Source: an uncultured Selenomonadales bacterium
GTDB taxonomy: Bacteria > Bacillota > Negativicutes > Selenomonadales > Selenomonadaceae
NCBI GenBank assembly: GCA_900315155.1
Contig: OMYB01000008.1
Coordinates: 1 to 64,000 of the forward strand
Direction of reading: 5' to 3'
Length of the DNA: 64,000 bases
Shown: in pieces, positions 36,147 to 45,137 of the stretch
Layout: each line of letters starts with the position of its first letter
Numbering within the stretch: position 1 is the first letter of the stretch
Notes under the pieces: model-generated
Seen by the model: only the letters and a program-made list of their open reading frames with translations
Told to the model about the DNA's origin: nothing
Databases searched by the model: none
Position numbers and translations under genes: made by a program

Positions 36147-36400
36147 AAAAAACCTGTACCCTAATAGGATACAGGTATAAATCTGTACAAAACCACCTAT
36201 TATCACGTGCCAGCACACGCTAGCCCTTAACGGAGGCAGGCGGCGAGGCTTACTTCGCACGTTCCGTGCACCCTTCAGCCCGCAGCTCCGGAGTGATCTT
36301 CGCATCGCCCTACTCCCCGCCGCCTCTCACCAACGCGGCTCGCTTCCGGTTTTCAGACAGATGGTACTCTCTCCATCAACGCCTTTATAGCTTTACAACC
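36147..36400 (-). ncRNA. T-box riboswitch (isoleucine) upstream of ileS
   Basis: The leader shows the stem I landmarks (GAGAGAGTACC, AGCGAGCCG) and GATCACTCCGGAGC with an ATC (Ile) specifier at 36295-36297. The antiterminator pairs TAATAGG (36196-36202) with CCTATTA (36162-36168), and the TGGT bulge that reads the tRNA ACCA end directly follows the first arm (36192-36195). The competing terminator (36152-36176, stem ACCTGTATCC / GGGTACAGGT) ends in six Ts. Uncharged tRNA-Ile should allow read-through into ileS. Confidence 0.92.
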
Positions 36401-36403
36401 GCT

Positions 36404-36432
36404 ATTGTATCACGTGCGAAAACATTTTTCAA
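36404..36432 (-). promoter_or_regulatory. Promoter of the T-box/ileS transcript
   Basis: TTGAAA (36427-36432), 17-base spacer, TACAAT (36404-36409). It is divergent from the lgt promoter 50 bases away. Confidence 0.8.
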
Positions 36433-36461
36433 CAAAAACGCGTATGGAATTTACGATTTCC

Positions 36462-36490
36462 TTCAAAAATGACCGTAAATACGCTATAAT
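36462..36490 (+). promoter_or_regulatory. Promoter of lgt
   Basis: TTCAAA, 17 bases, TATAAT (36485-36490), 30 bases before the ATG. Confidence 0.7.
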
Positions 36491-36520
36491 AAAGGACATG
36501 ATTCACGCAGGAGGCTTACT

Positions 36521-37321
36521 ATGCATCAGTATCTTTTCTACATGGGAGACTTTCCGATCCGCTCGTACGGACTCGTGCTCTCCCTCTCCATCATCCTCGC
36601 AACCGGCGTCGCCTATTTCCTCGCCAAGGCAGACGGACGCGGCTATGAGAAACATATCGTCGACCTTGGGATCTACTGCGGTGCGGCGGGCCTGCTCGGC
36701 GCGCGGCTCTGGGATGTGTTCTTCTTCGACTGGGATTATTACGGGAATCATCTCACCGAGCTCCTGAACGTCTGGCAGGGCGGCATGGCCATCCAGGGCG
36801 GTGTGCTGCTCGGCGTGCTCACCGGGGTATGGTACTCCCAGCGGCACCACCTCGACACGATCCATTTCCTCGATGTCACCTGCCCGGCCATCGTACTCGG
36901 GCAGGCACTCGGCCGCTGCGCGAACCTGCTGAACGGCGACGCGTTCGGCGCACCGACGGGCACATCCTACGGCATCGTCTATCCGGACACGACGCTCGCG
37001 CACATGACGTACGGCAGTCAGCCGCTCTGGCCCGCAGAAATCTGGGAAGGCCAGCTCGACATGGTCATCTTCGCCATTCTGCTGCTCTACCGCAGTTTCC
37101 CACATATCAAAGGACAGGCCTTCGCGCTCTACGTCATGCTCTACTCCGTCGCACGCTTCTTCCTCGAGTACCTGCGCGGCGACTACACAGCCCCGGTCCT
37201 CGGCCTCTTTCACAGCGCGCAGATGACAAGCATCGCCATGTTCACGCTCGCCCTCGCAGCCTACCTCCTGCTGCCGCTCTGGTACCGGAGGAAAAGCGGG
37301 AAAAATGGCGTCCAATCTTGA
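36521..37321 (+). CDS. lgt: Prolipoprotein diacylglyceryl transferase
   Basis: 266 residues, seven membrane segments. It attaches diacylglycerol from phosphatidylglycerol to the lipobox cysteine of prolipoproteins. Visible are FPIRSYGLVLSLS near the N-terminus, GARLWDVFF, the Lgt signature GRCANLLNGDAFG with Arg and Asn conserved, and VARFFLEYLRGD late in the protein. Two usual residues differ: the GGxxxHGG histidine is Gln (GGMAIQGG), and the Glu at the end of the signature is Asp. AGGAGG lies upstream of the ATG. Confidence 0.93.
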   Translation: MHQYLFYMGDFPIRSYGLVLSLSIILATGVAYFLAKADGRGYEKHIVDLGIYCGAAGLLGARLWDVFFFDWDYYGNHLTELLNVWQGGMAIQGGVLLGVLTGVWYSQRHHLDTIHFLDVTCPAIVLGQALGRCANLLNGDAFGAPTGTSYGIVYPDTTLAHMTYGSQPLWPAEIWEGQLDMVIFAILLLYRSFPHIKGQAFALYVMLYSVARFFLEYLRGDYTAPVLGLFHSAQMTSIAMFTLALAAYLLLPLWYRRKSGKNGVQS

Positions 37322-37347
37322 CGCACCATAACGGGAAATACTATAAT
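37318..37347 (+). promoter_or_regulatory. Promoter of the SpeD-like gene
   Basis: TTGACG (overlapping the lgt stop), 18 bases, TATAAT (37342-37347). It leaves a leader of about 70 bases before the ATG. Confidence 0.65.
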
Positions 37348-37424
37348 AAAAGGTATGAAATAAACGGAAGCGCCCCGCACGGGGTATTGGAAAAACAGAC
37401 AACGTATCGATAAAGGAGCACGGC

Positions 37425-37883
37425 ATGAAAATTTTAGCCCGTCAGCTGACGGTAGACCTCTACAACTGCAAGAACAGCAAGCTCAACGACAAGGAAGCCA
37501 TAGAAGCTACGCTCGCCAGCATCGCACAGGAACACCAATTCAAGGTCCTGCACGCCTACGCTGCCGCCATCAGCGAGGACCATTTCTGCGCGATGCTGCT
37601 CTGCCAGGAAGGGCACATCGGCGTGCACGTCTACACGGATCTCAAATACGTCGCCATCGACCTCTTCATCTGCGACGAAAATGCGAATCCCGAGGAAATC
37701 TTCCGCACGATCCGCAAATTCTTCAAGCCGGACAAGGTCCGCACGACCTTCCTCAAGCGCGGCGACTTCGGCTCGAACCGCGATGCCCGCCCGAAAATCA
37801 AGAACCGCATCGCCCCCGTCCGCCGCATCCGCAACACCGGCGCCAAAGTCGTCCGCATCCTCGCGCGCCGCAACAAAGCCTAA
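37425..37883 (+). CDS. S-adenosylmethionine decarboxylase-like protein lacking the pyruvoyl serine
   Basis: 152 residues. The first 115 follow the prokaryotic AdoMet decarboxylase (SpeD/SpeH) fold: LTVDLYNC, the block QEGHIGVHVYTDLKYVAIDLFIC, and FKPDKVRTTFLKRG. In active enzymes the block reads ESH, and the serine becomes the pyruvoyl cofactor by self-cleavage. Here it is Glu62-Gly63-His64 (codons GAA GGG CAC), so self-processing is impossible. His68 and Cys83, which assist processing and catalysis in the family, are kept in register. A 37-residue tail is strongly basic (about 13 Arg/Lys). GGAG precedes the ATG. The protein is unlikely to be a decarboxylase; function unknown. Confidence 0.8.
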   Translation: MKILARQLTVDLYNCKNSKLNDKEAIEATLASIAQEHQFKVLHAYAAAISEDHFCAMLLCQEGHIGVHVYTDLKYVAIDLFICDENANPEEIFRTIRKFFKPDKVRTTFLKRGDFGSNRDARPKIKNRIAPVRRIRNTGAKVVRILARRNKA

Positions 37884-37888
37884 AAACG

Positions 37889-37942
37889 CATACGAAACAG
37901 CCGCAGGCCCGATTCTCATCGTACCTGCGGCTTTTTTCGTAT
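37889..37942. terminator. Bidirectional terminator after the SpeD-like gene
   Basis: CAGCCGCAGG pairs with CCTGCGGCT and is followed by TTTTTT; outer arms CATACGAAA / TTTCGTATG extend the stem. It also serves the convergent ctpA gene. Confidence 0.85.
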
Positions 37943-37963
37943 GAACTGCTATGCTCTCCCGCT

Positions 37964-39121
37964 CTACTGCAGCTTGCTCTTCATCGTCTCGATGGCCTGC
38001 AGCAGCTGGGTATCGGCCGTGGCATCGGGGGCGAGTTCGACCTCGACGTCCGGCTCGATGCCTGTTCCGTCGATACAGCGGCCGTTCGGCGTGTAGTAAC
38101 GTGCGATCGTGAGCTTCAGCGCATCGTTGTGGAACATCGGGATGACGGCCTGTACGGAGCCCTTGCCGTAGGATTTCGTGCCGACGAGCGTCGCCGCTCC
38201 CGTATCCTGCAGGGCACCGGCAAGGATTTCCGATGCGCTCGCACTGTTGCCGTCGATGAGGACGACGATGGGGTACTTGTTCTCCTCGAGGTTCGAATCG
38301 TGCTCCTCCGTCGACCCGTCGCGGCGCACGACGGAGACGATGGGGCCTTTCGGCACGACGGTGCGCGCGATATCGACGCAGGTCGTGATGAGGCCGCCGC
38401 CGTTTTCGCGCAGGTCGATGATGAGGCCTTTCATGCCATCGTTCTCCAGGTTCTCCAGCGCCTCGTGGTACTCGGCCGCCGTGTGCTCCCCAAACGAGGC
38501 AATGCGGATGTAACCGATGTGATCCGTGTTCTCGAGCATCTTGCCCTTTGCCGTCGGTACCTGGATCGTGTCGCGCGTGATCGTGACGTCGAAGTCCTCC
38601 GCACCCTCGCGGTGCAGGCGGAGCACGACGTTCGTGCCCACCTCGCCGCGGATATGCTGCGCGACCTCCGTGGGATCGAACTCCGTCACGGGCGTATCAT
38701 CGACGGCGAGGATCTCATCGCCGGCCTTGACGCCGGCGCCCTCGCCCGGCGTCCCCTCGATGACGGAGATGACCGTGACCTTGTTGTCCTTGAAGCCCAT
38801 CGTGACGCCGATGCCGCCGAACGTGCCCTCCGTGTGCTGCTTCAGCCCCTCATAGGACTGCGCATTCAGGTAGACGGAATGCGGGTCACCGAGGCTCTTG
38901 ACCATGCCTGCGATGGCGCCGTCCAGGAGCGCCTGATCATCGGTCGGCTCGACGTAGCGCGCTTCGATGAATTTCTTCACGCCGAAGAAGCGGATATACT
39001 CCGCCGCATCGCCTGCGGTATGGATATTCAGCAGCCAGAAGACACCGCCTGCCGTGAGCGCCGAGCCCGCGGCCAGCGAACCGATGATGATGGCCGCCAG
39101 TTTCTTCTTGTTCAAAAACAT
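37964..39121 (-). CDS. ctpA: S41-family C-terminal processing peptidase
   Basis: 385 residues. An N-terminal membrane anchor (LAAIIIGSLAAGSALTAGGVFWLL) is followed by a PDZ domain (GGIGVTMGF...GAGVKAGDEILAVDD) and the S41 protease core, with the serine in NSASASEILAGAL and the lysine in GTKSYGKGSVQ. It acts on the outer face of the inner membrane on tails of envelope proteins or peptidoglycan enzymes. It starts 20 bases after the M23 peptidase and ends the ftsE operon. Confidence 0.93.
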   Translation of the reverse strand: MFLNKKKLAAIIIGSLAAGSALTAGGVFWLLNIHTAGDAAEYIRFFGVKKFIEARYVEPTDDQALLDGAIAGMVKSLGDPHSVYLNAQSYEGLKQHTEGTFGGIGVTMGFKDNKVTVISVIEGTPGEGAGVKAGDEILAVDDTPVTEFDPTEVAQHIRGEVGTNVVLRLHREGAEDFDVTITRDTIQVPTAKGKMLENTDHIGYIRIASFGEHTAAEYHEALENLENDGMKGLIIDLRENGGGLITTCVDIARTVVPKGPIVSVVRRDGSTEEHDSNLEENKYPIVVLIDGNSASASEILAGALQDTGAATLVGTKSYGKGSVQAVIPMFHNDALKLTIARYYTPNGRCIDGTGIEPDVEVELAPDATADTQLLQAIETMKSKLQ

Positions 39122-39141
39122 AAAGCTTACCTCTGCTGTCG

Positions 39142-40263
39142 TTACAGATAGTTATACGGCGAGACAGGCTCACCGTTTTCGCGCACCTCGAAATGGCAGT
39201 GCGGTCCTGTAGAGTTGCCCGTGGAGCCACAGTAGGCAATGGTCTGCCCCTGCCCCACGCTCTCACCGACGCTCACGGCGAGAGACTGGTTATGCCCGTA
39301 GAGTGTCGTGATGCCGCCGCCGTGGTCGATGATGACCGCGTTGCCATATCCCGAAATCCAGCCCGCATACGTGACGGTCCCACTCTGGGCCGCATGAATC
39401 GGCACGCCGTAGTCGCCGCCGATATCGAGACCGCTGTGAAAGCGCTGGTCGCCCGTGATCGGGTGCGTGCGCCAGCCGAACTCCGAGGTAATCGGGCCAC
39501 CGATTGGCCAGACCATCGCGCCGCTGCCCGAGACAGCCACATTGGAGTGACTGTTCTGAATCATGCGCGTGACCTGCTTGGATGCCGCCATGAGCTCATC
39601 GTACTGCTTATCGAACGTCGCCTTATCGGACTTCATTTTCTCGATAAGCGCCTGGCGTTTCTTGACCTTCTGCTCCATGATCTGGCGCGCATGGCGTGCG
39701 TCCTGCTCGAGCTTGCCCTGCTGCTCCTTGTCTTCCTGCAGTTCCTTTTCGGTCTGCTCGATATCCTCTTTCTCCGCCAAAACGGTCTGAACGAGATCGT
39801 AGTCCTGCTTGATGACGGTTTTCAACAGGTCCATGCGCGTGAGGAAATCCTGGAAATCCTTCGCGCCGAAGAGCACGTCGAGGTAGGAAATCTGTCCGTG
39901 GATATAGATATCGCGGATGCGCGTGCCGAGCTGTTTCTGCTTATTCGCGTAATCCTTGCGCACGGCCTTGAGCTTCACTTCGTTATCTGCGAGGCGGGAA
40001 AGCGTATCGTCGAGCGTCGCCTTTGCCTCTTTGTGCTTCGCGATGGCCTCATCGGCTTCCTGGTCGAGCACGCGTTTTTCTTCCGAGATCGTGCTGATGC
40101 GCGTCTGGAGTTCCTGGCTCTTGCGCAGGCTCTCCGCCGCCTTGTCCTCGTATTCCTTTTTCTTGTCATCCGCAGAATCGGCCCAGGCGGGGCTGACGGC
40201 ACTCAGGGCAAAGAGCCCGGCCAATCCGGCTGCGGCGAGCCGCTGTTTTGTTCTGTCCTGCAT
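39142..40263 (-). CDS. Coiled-coil M23 peptidase (EnvC/PcsB-like)
   Basis: 373 residues. Signal peptide to about residue 28 (PAWA-DSADD), a long coiled coil to about residue 240, and a C-terminal M23 domain with RFHSGLDIGG (zinc ligands His and Asp) and GPHCHFEVRENG (final HxH). The zinc residues are present, so it may itself cleave peptidoglycan, unlike EnvC. It begins 4 bases after ftsX; FtsEX complexes activate such hydrolases during division, which the operon strongly suggests here. Confidence 0.92.
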   Translation of the reverse strand: MQDRTKQRLAAAGLAGLFALSAVSPAWADSADDKKKEYEDKAAESLRKSQELQTRISTISEEKRVLDQEADEAIAKHKEAKATLDDTLSRLADNEVKLKAVRKDYANKQKQLGTRIRDIYIHGQISYLDVLFGAKDFQDFLTRMDLLKTVIKQDYDLVQTVLAEKEDIEQTEKELQEDKEQQGKLEQDARHARQIMEQKVKKRQALIEKMKSDKATFDKQYDELMAASKQVTRMIQNSHSNVAVSGSGAMVWPIGGPITSEFGWRTHPITGDQRFHSGLDIGGDYGVPIHAAQSGTVTYAGWISGYGNAVIIDHGGGITTLYGHNQSLAVSVGESVGQGQTIAYCGSTGNSTGPHCHFEVRENGEPVSPYNYL

Positions 40264-40267
40264 GCCG

Positions 40268-41155
40268 TCACACTTTCAGGAAGCGCTTGAGTGAGATGGT
40301 ACTGCCCAGAGCGCCGATAGCCATGCCCGCAAGGATAAGGGCCACGGACACGTAATTCATGAACGGATACTGCGGGATGAGCGGGAAGAACGTGAGCGTA
40401 CTGTATATCTTGCTGGCCATAGCCGCATAGAAACTGCGCAGCACGATGGCCGAAACGATGCCCCCGATAAAGCCGAGCACGATGCCCTCGAGCAGGAACG
40501 GCCAGCGGATGAACCAGTCCGTTGCGCCCACGTATTTCATGATGGCGACTTCCTTGCGCCGCGCATAGACCGTGAGGCGGATCGTATTCGAGATGATGAA
40601 CACCGTCGCGGCGGCGAGCAGGAACATGAGCGCCACGCCGAAGATGCGCAGCAGGCGCGTGATATCAAAGAGATGCTGCACGACATCCTGCCCATAACGC
40701 GCAGACTCCACGCCTTCGAAATGCTCGATGGTGTGCGCCGCGGTCTCCACCATATCCGGCTGCGTCACCGTCACCTCAAAGGAGTCCGGCAGCGGGTTCG
40801 TATCCCCCAGGGCATCGAGCAGATATTTCTGGTCGCCGAGGCGCTCGCTGAGGCGCTCTTTCGCCTCGTCGCGGCTCACGAACTTCACCGTGTCGATGCC
40901 CTGCATCTCGCGGATATCATGCTCGAGGCCGCGGCGGTCGACGTCGCTCACGCTGTCCTCGAGATAGACCGAAATCTGTACCTGCGACTCGAGCATGCCC
41001 GCCATGCGGTTGATGTTCAGCACGAGGATGAGGAACACGCCGAGCACGAACAGCGACACGGCAACCGTGCCGACCGAGGCCAGCGACATCCAGCTGTTGC
41101 GGCGCAGCGAGTGCGCCACCTCCGTGATGAAATATTCGCTGGTCCTAAACTTCAT
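40268..41155 (-). CDS. ftsX: Cell-division ABC transporter permease FtsX
   Basis: 295 residues from the ATG at 41155. Four membrane segments: one N-terminal ([21 protein letters not shown]), an extracytoplasmic loop of about 130 residues, then three C-terminal segments with [24 protein letters not shown], the coupling region typical of FtsX. It transmits FtsE ATPase activity across the membrane to the M23 hydrolase. The ATG lies within the last 11 bases of ftsE; longer frames upstream are ftsE read in another frame. Confidence 0.95.
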   Translation of the reverse strand: MKFRTSEYFITEVAHSLRRNSWMSLASVGTVAVSLFVLGVFLILVLNINRMAGMLESQVQISVYLEDSVSDVDRRGLEHDIREMQGIDTVKFVSRDEAKERLSERLGDQKYLLDALGDTNPLPDSFEVTVTQPDMVETAAHTIEHFEGVESARYGQDVVQHLFDITRLLRIFGVALMFLLAAATVFIISNTIRLTVYARRKEVAIMKYVGATDWFIRWPFLLEGIVLGFIGGIVSAIVLRSFYAAMASKIYSTLTFFPLIPQYPFMNYVSVALILAGMAIGALGSTISLKRFLKV

Positions 41156-41831
41156 ATCCGTATACCCCCTGTGCCTGGTCACGCACGATCTGCCCGTGCT
41201 CAATCGCAATAACGCGGCGTTGCATCGTATCGACGATGGTCTTGTCGTGCGTCGCCATGACGATGGTCGTTCCCGCCTGGTTGATGCGCTGGAAAATATC
41301 CATGATATCCCAGCTCGTCTCCGGGTCGAGGTTGCCCGTCGGCTCATCGGCGATAACGATGGCCGGATCGTTCACGATGGCGCGTGCGATGGCCACGCGC
41401 TGCTGCTCACCGCCCGAAAGCTGCGATGGGAAGCAGCGGTATTTCTCGCGCAGGCCGACGATGTCGAGCACGGCATCCACGCTGCGCTGCATGAAACGGC
41501 GCGGCGCCTCGATGACCTGCATGGCAAACGCGACATTCTCAAAGACCGTCTTGTCCGGCAGCAGGCGGTAGTCCTGGAAGATGACGCCGAGCTCACGGCG
41601 CAGGTACGGCACCTCGCTGTGCTCCATGTGCACGACATCGTGGCCGTTGACCTCGAGCTCCCCCGACGTCGGCAGTTCCTCGCGCAGGAGCATCTTGATG
41701 AACGTCGACTTGCCCGCCCCGCTCGCACCGACGATAAAGACGAACTCGCCTTTCCCGATGTTCACGTTGACATGGTCGAGCGCAACCGCACCGTTCTCGT
41801 ATATCTTGGAAACATTCTTCATGGTAATCAT
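41145..41831 (-). CDS. ftsE: Cell-division ATP-binding protein FtsE
   Basis: 228 residues. ABC ATPase with Walker [11 protein letters not shown]-loop [12 protein letters not shown] (the FtsE form), signature [14 protein letters not shown], Walker [13 protein letters not shown] and H-loop ATHDK. It partners FtsX. GAGGTG precedes the ATG. It is the first gene of ftsE-ftsX-M23 peptidase-ctpA. Confidence 0.96.
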   Translation of the reverse strand: MITMKNVSKIYENGAVALDHVNVNIGKGEFVFIVGASGAGKSTFIKMLLREELPTSGELEVNGHDVVHMEHSEVPYLRRELGVIFQDYRLLPDKTVFENVAFAMQVIEAPRRFMQRSVDAVLDIVGLREKYRCFPSQLSGGEQQRVAIARAIVNDPAIVIADEPTGNLDPETSWDIMDIFQRINQAGTTIVMATHDKTIVDTMQRRVIAIEHGQIVRDQAQGVYGYEV

Positions 41832-41898
41832 GAAAATCTTTTCACCTCGTTCAATGTTGCATACCCTCTATTTTATCATAGCTGGCAAAAAGAAAAAA

Positions 41899-41940
41899 GA
41901 GACAGCCTGTCTTCCGAACACACGGCGCGCAGGCTGTCTC
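41899..41940 (-). terminator. Terminator of csaB operon
   Basis: An 11-bp stem (GAGACAGCCTG / CAGGCTGTCTC) is followed by TTTTTTC on the minus strand. Confidence 0.85.
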
Positions 41941-41950
41941 TCTTGCTTCG

Positions 41951-43051
41951 TTATTTCTTTTTCTCCTCGATGAGCGAAAGGGCAATCTCTGCATTGCGGC
42001 AGGCCTTCTCGCGCAGCTGGGCGAGAAGCTTCGCGTTCTGCTCGCGGAAACTCTGCTTCGCCTGCCATTTGCGGCGCACCTCGGTCATGAGCTCGTCCAC
42101 CGTGATGTCCTGCAGGCGGCCCACAGGCTTTTCGCCGATGGAGTCGAGAAAGCGGTCGATCTTCGGATCATAGGAAATACCGATCATCGGCACGCCCATG
42201 ACGCCGGCAAAGATGAGCGCATGGAGCCGGATGCCGAGCATGAGGTCCATATTGCCGACGAGCGAAAGGAACTCCGTCGTCGTGTACTCATCCTGCAGCA
42301 CCGTACATGGCTCCTTCGTGAGCGCCGCAACAGATTCTGCCGCCTTGACATCCTCGGGGAACTGCATCGGCAGGAACACGACGCGTGCGGAAAACTCGCG
42401 CACGATCTGGTCCGATACCTCGGCGATGACCTCTTTGTAATGCGTCCAGCCCTGCCAGTCGCGCACGGAAATGCCGACGACAGGCTTCGCGCCGTCCGCA
42501 TGATAGGCGTGGAAAATCGCGCGCCCAAGTGCTTTGTCCACGGGATGAATCGCGAGCACGGGGTCCGCTGTGCATTCAATGGGCGGTTTCGTGATGCCCA
42601 TGTCGCGGAGCTCGTCGAGGGAGCCCACATCGCGCACGGTGATATGGTCGACGCGGTTGCCGATCCACCGCATGATGCGGCGCGGCAGATGGCCGCGGAT
42701 CGGGCCGATGCCCTGCGCGTAGAGCATGACGCGTACACCGGCGAGCATAGCCATAAAGATGATGGCCATGTAGTAATAGAGGCTCCTGCGGCTCGTGACA
42801 TTCTGCAGCAGGCTGCCGCCGCCGCTCAGGAGCAGGTCCGCATGCCGCAGGGCACGCCAGATGCCCAGGCCGTCCAGCCAGGAAACCGCCTCGACCCCAT
42901 GGCGTTTCGCCGTATCTTCCGGATTGGCCGAGATGACCGTGATATGAAGTTTTGGGTCAAGATCTCCGAGTACCTCCAGCATCGCTGCCAGCATGGCTTC
43001 ATCGCCTGCATTCTTCGAGCCGTAGTACCCCGATACGACAATCCTGCTCAT
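41951..43051 (-). CDS. csaB: Polysaccharide pyruvyl transferase CsaB
   Basis: 366 residues. CsaB pattern: VVSGYYGSKNAGDEAMLAAML at the N-terminus, LLSGGGSLLQNVTSRRSLYYY, AQGIGPI and a late LMLGIRLHALIFAGVMGVPMIGISYDPK. It adds pyruvate ketals to a secondary cell-wall polymer, which is what SLH domains bind in many bacteria. In Negativicutes, SLH-domain outer-membrane proteins tether the outer membrane to the wall, so this gene is relevant to that link. It starts 9 bases after DUF5693. Confidence 0.93.
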   Translation of the reverse strand: MSRIVVSGYYGSKNAGDEAMLAAMLEVLGDLDPKLHITVISANPEDTAKRHGVEAVSWLDGLGIWRALRHADLLLSGGGSLLQNVTSRRSLYYYMAIIFMAMLAGVRVMLYAQGIGPIRGHLPRRIMRWIGNRVDHITVRDVGSLDELRDMGITKPPIECTADPVLAIHPVDKALGRAIFHAYHADGAKPVVGISVRDWQGWTHYKEVIAEVSDQIVREFSARVVFLPMQFPEDVKAAESVAALTKEPCTVLQDEYTTTEFLSLVGNMDLMLGIRLHALIFAGVMGVPMIGISYDPKIDRFLDSIGEKPVGRLQDITVDELMTEVRRKWQAKQSFREQNAKLLAQLREKACRNAEIALSLIEEKKK

Positions 43052-43060
43052 GAATCCGTC

Positions 43061-45124
43061 TTACTCTCCTTTTTTCTCACTCAGACCTGCGCGTGCCAGC
43101 ACCATCTGCCAAAGCTCGATCAGCATCATGGCACCGGCGCCGATGAGGCCGCCGAGCACGATGCCGCCGATGCCGCGCATGAAGGACATGTAGACCGGCG
43201 TGCGCATATGCGCGAACGTCTCCACCATCGAGCCCTGCCCGATCGTCGCGACGAGCACGAGCGCAAAGAACACCAGCGTCGGCCACTTGCGCCAGAGCGA
43301 CATCGCCGCCAGCATGAAGGCCGGATGACCGATGAGGAGTTCCTTCGAACGCGGGCGCGCATAGAAAGCCTGCTCAAGCATCGCGCGGAAATGCAGCTCT
43401 GCCTGCGGCACCGGCATGCCCGACGTATGGCCGCTGCGCGCGACAAAGACGATGCCGGCAGCGGCGACAAACGCGAGGCCGATGAGCGTCTTGATCTTCA
43501 CGGGCATGTCGAGGATCTTCTTCAGCTGGTTCTTGACGCCCTCCGTATCATCCATGCTGCCGTCGAAGATATCGAAACGCTGCATAAAGCCGATCGCGAC
43601 GAGTACGAGCGGCAGGATGAACGTCAGCTTGATGCCGCGGAAGATGTTGAACTCGAGCAGATATTCCGTATCGGCAAGCGAGCCCGAAACATACGCTGCG
43701 CCGAAATAGGACAGCGCACCCGTACCGAGCAGAGCCACAAACGCCGAGACCACAAACATCGGGAACGAGATGTGGATGCGGTCACGCCATCTCCGCACGC
43801 AGTCGAGCTGTGCGAGCACCGCGATGGCCGGGAACAGGTTCGCACTCGCGAGAGCCGCGAGCACGCGGATCTTCGTGCCGTTCCCCATGAGCATCGGCAC
43901 GGCCGCGCAAAGGCCGAACACCAGCAAAAGCAGGGCCTGTATCCTGCGGTTCTCGTTGAGGCGCGGAATGACAAGGGACAGATAGAGGACGACCGCCGCC
44001 GCAACGCCGAGCATGACGAGGGCACGCAGATATTGGGACGGATAGAACGCCTGGAACGTGCTCGCTGGGCCGATCGTGAATCCATGTGCGACCAGTTTGT
44101 CATGCGTGTCGCGGAAATATTTCATATTCGTCTCCATGAGGCTCATGTTCGGAGACGGTTTATCGTAGATGCGCAGCAGATCGATTCGGATATTGCGTTC
44201 CATATCCGTGTTCGACCAGCGCTCGACAGCCGTATCGATCTTAAGTTTCGGCTGCTCATCCTTCGGGATAGAATACAACCGTGCGATGCGGTCGTAGCCG
44301 AGGTCCTTCGACACGACCTCCAGGCCAGTCTGCGGGTAGAATTTCAGCTGCGTCACGGCTTCGATGAGGCCGAGCGTGATGTTGCGCTCCTTCATGTTGT
44401 CGATCGTTGGCTTCATCGTCTTCGGTGCACCGAGCATCTCCTTGCCAGAGAATACGATCTCCGAAATGCGGAAGCCGTCCATGCGCTCGAATACGGCGTT
44501 GACATCGTCTTCCGTGCAGTCTTCATAGTTGCTCGGACGGGCGAGCACGTAGAAGCCAGCATCGTTGACCTTCTGCATCTCGTCGGTCGGCATGCCCATA
44601 TTCATCTTGAGGAAGCTCTCGTAATGCGCCTTGACGGCGAGGACTTCTTCCCCGCCGACGTTCATGCGCGTGACGCGGTCCTGTCCGAGGCGGCGTACGA
44701 TATCTTCCTTGAGCTCTTTCCATGTCTGCGCATCGTGACCCGTGACGTAGATCTCCGTGCCGACGATCTTACCATCCGCAGCGAGCTGGCGCCAAGCCGG
44801 GTCCGAGAGGGAGCCATCATGATAGGACTTCAGGATATCGCTGCCCGCGACAGCCGAGGCCTTGCCGTTCTTGTTGAGCTTCGTGAACGTCGTCTCGTAA
44901 ACGGCGAGCGACGTAATGCCCGCTTCCTTCGCCTGGCGCAGGACTTCATCCTCCGGCAGGCCCTCGCGCATGGCGAGTTCCTGCAGGCTCTCGTAGTCGA
45001 TGGCGAGATCGACCTGATGGTTCGCCACCTCCACCGCATGGCGCTGCCCGCTGATGACGAGCGCCGCCACGAGGCCGATGACGATCACCAGCACGAGAAA
45101 CGGATTATACCGGAACTTTTTCAT
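43061..45124 (-). CDS. DUF5693 family membrane protein
   Basis: About 687 residues. One N-terminal membrane segment (PFLVLVIVIGLVAALVISG), a soluble extracytoplasmic region of about 340 residues, then nine or so membrane segments. The pairing with csaB is typical of Firmicutes and Negativicutes, and the domain is known as DUF5693; its activity is unknown. The topology (large periplasmic domain plus polytopic tail) would suit a role in export or modification of a wall polymer. ATG 45124 has GAGGAG upstream; longer frames have no ribosome site. Confidence 0.85.
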   Translation of the reverse strand: MKKFRYNPFLVLVIVIGLVAALVISGQRHAVEVANHQVDLAIDYESLQELAMREGLPEDEVLRQAKEAGITSLAVYETTFTKLNKNGKASAVAGSDILKSYHDGSLSDPAWRQLAADGKIVGTEIYVTGHDAQTWKELKEDIVRRLGQDRVTRMNVGGEEVLAVKAHYESFLKMNMGMPTDEMQKVNDAGFYVLARPSNYEDCTEDDVNAVFERMDGFRISEIVFSGKEMLGAPKTMKPTIDNMKERNITLGLIEAVTQLKFYPQTGLEVVSKDLGYDRIARLYSIPKDEQPKLKIDTAVERWSNTDMERNIRIDLLRIYDKPSPNMSLMETNMKYFRDTHDKLVAHGFTIGPASTFQAFYPSQYLRALVMLGVAAAVVLYLSLVIPRLNENRRIQALLLLVFGLCAAVPMLMGNGTKIRVLAALASANLFPAIAVLAQLDCVRRWRDRIHISFPMFVVSAFVALLGTGALSYFGAAYVSGSLADTEYLLEFNIFRGIKLTFILPLVLVAIGFMQRFDIFDGSMDDTEGVKNQLKKILDMPVKIKTLIGLAFVAAAGIVFVARSGHTSGMPVPQAELHFRAMLEQAFYARPRSKELLIGHPAFMLAAMSLWRKWPTLVFFALVLVATIGQGSMVETFAHMRTPVYMSFMRGIGGIVLGGLIGAGAMMLIELWQMVLARAGLSEKKGE

Positions 45125-45137
45125 CGTATCTATCTCC

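Noticed and set aside
32946-36164. Very long plus-strand open frame (over 1000 codons)
   Set aside because: It is the antisense shadow of ileS, caused by GC-rich codon use; the minus-strand frame carries the HIGH and KMSKS motifs.
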